From Verrucomicrobiota bacterium (lineage in GTDB: Bacteria > Verrucomicrobiota > Verrucomicrobiia > Verrucomicrobiales > Akkermansiaceae): 6,270 nt of DNA. Shown one piece after another: positions 5,056-6,270 of this stretch. Under the pieces are notes generated by a model, which was given only the letters and a program-made list of their open reading frames with translations, had not been told where the DNA came from and made no database searches. Every line of letters begins with the position of its first letter. The stretch's first letter is position 1. The stretch spans positions 1 to 6,270 of the forward strand of contig JAPLUJ010000754.1 in assembly GCA_026397695.1 (NCBI GenBank). The letters are read 5' to 3'. Position numbers and translations under genes: made by a program.

Positions 5056-6270
5056 ATGCCTCTTTTCGCCTACAAAGCCCTGTCTGCCGACGGATCGGTC
5101 ACCACCGGTGAGATCGACGCCGCCGACCGGCCGGAGGCGTTGCGGCTGCTGGATCGCAAGGGCCTGCAACCGCTCAACCTCAAGGAGACTGTTAACGCCG
5201 TGCCAGCCGTCAAAAAGGCCAATGGCAAAGCGAAATCCGGGGGGAGCCTGCGTGTTGGGGCCAAGGCGACACCCAAGGAGGCGCCCATACCCGATGGGCC
5301 GAACAAGCTGAAACGGCAGGAGGTGGTGTTGTTCACCGAGGAGCTTTCCGACATGCTCGGTGCCGGTTTGCAGTTAGAGCCCGCGCTGAAATCAATGGAA
5401 AGCCGCCAGGAACTCGGCAACCTCAAGGCGGTCTCCTACAAACTCCGCCAGATCGTGCGCGATGGGGTGAATTTCTCCGCCGCCCTGAAAAAAGTGAGTC
5501 CGAGTTTCGGTCCGCTTTATTGTTCGCTGGCTGCGGCGGGCGAGGCTTCCGGCGCGCTCGACACCATTCTCAAGCGCCAGGCGCATTACCTCAAAACCCT
5601 CGCCGAGCTGCAGGCCCGCCTGATCCTCGCGATGATCTATCCGGCCTTCCTGGTGCTTGCGGGCCTCGGCGTTTCCATCATTTTCATCACGGTGCTCATC
5701 CCCCAACTCACCGCCCTCATCGAGAGCAGTGGCGGAAAAATGCCCCTCGGGGCCGCCATCCTCATCGCCGTCTCGGATTTCCTCGGCAAGTGGTGGATCA
5801 TCATTCTCATCACCCTGGCCGCCATCTTCATCTTCTTCAAAGCATGGAAGGACAACGAAGCCAACCAACCCGTTTGGGACCGCATGAAACTCCGCCTGCC
5901 GCTCATCGGCCGAATCATCACCAGCCGGTTTTTCGTCCAGTTCCTCGAAACCATGGCCAACCTGGTCAGTAATGGCCTGCCGCTGCTGCGCGCACTCGAG
6001 CTTTCCCGCGATGCCACGCAGAATCTTTCGCTCCGCTCCGATCTCAACATGGTGATAGATCAAGTGGGCGACGGGCGGTCCTTTTCCAAAGCCCTGATCC
6101 GCAACGGCGCGTTCCCCCCCCTGCTCATCGACATCATTTCCGTCGGCGAGCAAACCGGGAAAATCGACCACTCGCTGCGCCGTGCCGCCGAGCGCTATGA
6201 CAAGGAACTCGACAAGGATCTCCAGCGCATCATGGCACTGATCATGCCCACCGTGCTCATCATCATGGCA
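5056..6270 (+). CDS. gspF: GspF/PilC-family inner-membrane platform protein (3' end outside window)
   Basis: 405 codons are present, with no stop before the window edge. The protein is the polytopic membrane platform on which the GspE/PilB ATPase acts. Residues 1-43 (MPLFAYKALSADG, then GEIDA) are the usual N-terminal segment. Residues about 45-88 form a Lys/Gly/Pro-rich linker. The first T2SSF domain spans about 92-216, with the signature AGEASGALD (161-169), and leads into a first membrane helix near 188-216. A second helix lies near 245-262. The second T2SSF domain begins near 293 (FVQFLETMANLVSNGLPL) with VGEQTGKID at 363-371, and a third helix starts near 391 and runs off the window. Probably only about 15-30 residues are missing, judging from family layout. 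An in-frame TGA at 5038-5040 leaves ATG 5056 as the only upstream start. No Shine-Dalgarno is visible. Co-transcription with gspE is very likely. Confidence 0.95.
   Translation, partial: MPLFAYKALSADGSVTTGEIDAADRPEALRLLDRKGLQPLNLKETVNAVPAVKKANGKAKSGGSLRVGAKATPKEAPIPDGPNKLKRQEVVLFTEELSDMLGAGLQLEPALKSMESRQELGNLKAVSYKLRQIVRDGVNFSAALKKVSPSFGPLYCSLAAAGEASGALDTILKRQAHYLKTLAELQARLILAMIYPAFLVLAGLGVSIIFITVLIPQLTALIESSGGKMPLGAAILIAVSDFLGKWWIIILITLAAIFIFFKAWKDNEANQPVWDRMKLRLPLIGRIITSRFFVQFLETMANLVSNGLPLLRALELSRDATQNLSLRSDLNMVIDQVGDGRSFSKALIRNGAFPPLLIDIISVGEQTGKIDHSLRRAAERYDKELDKDLQRIMALIMPTVLIIMA

Noticed and set aside
5392..6171. 259-codon minus-strand open frame antisense to gspF
   Set aside because: Acidic, low-complexity translation with no family likeness; a shadow of the GspF reading frame.

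Overview
The window carries four genes: two on the minus strand (258-2075 and 2421-3149) and two on the plus strand (3294-5009 and 5056 to the right edge). The DNA is GC-rich. None of the four start codons has a recognisable Shine-Dalgarno sequence, and the gaps hold degenerate tandem repeats with a 7-nt period. Together with an animal-type SGLT symporter and a two-gene gspE-gspF block, this suggests a Gram-negative member of the PVC group, probably Verrucomicrobiota. That placement is an inference from gene style, not from a phylogenetic marker.

Left part (1-2075): the first 200 bases contain no convincing gene. They hold a stable hairpin (11-30) and two adjacent heptamer repeat arrays (53-80 and 94-112). 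A strong intrinsic terminator at 204-242 closes the minus-strand gene for a 605-aa sodium/solute symporter. This protein resembles the SGLT branch and keeps the residues that bind hexose in SGLT1, but has Ala at one conserved Na+ ligand position.

Middle (2076-3293): a 345-bp non-coding gap holds a cluster of palindromes and two near-identical GC-rich hairpins. Then comes a minus-strand gene for a lipoprotein of the YkuD-fold YafK/DpaA family, which edits or crosslinks peptidoglycan. A 144-bp gap separates it from the divergent plus-strand operon. That gap holds two CGGA-N3-TCCG dyads exactly 20 bp apart, a candidate shared operator or a fragment of a dispersed repeat.

Right part (3294-6270): gspE/pilB-type assembly ATPase followed 46 bp later by gspF/pilC-type inner-membrane platform protein, cut by the window edge. 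The two work together: the hexameric ATPase drives the platform protein to extrude a pseudopilus (type II secretion) or a type IV pilus. A five-unit heptamer array fills most of the gap between them. I see no wholly new system here. The most unusual material is the non-coding repeat architecture and the altered Na2 site of the symporter.
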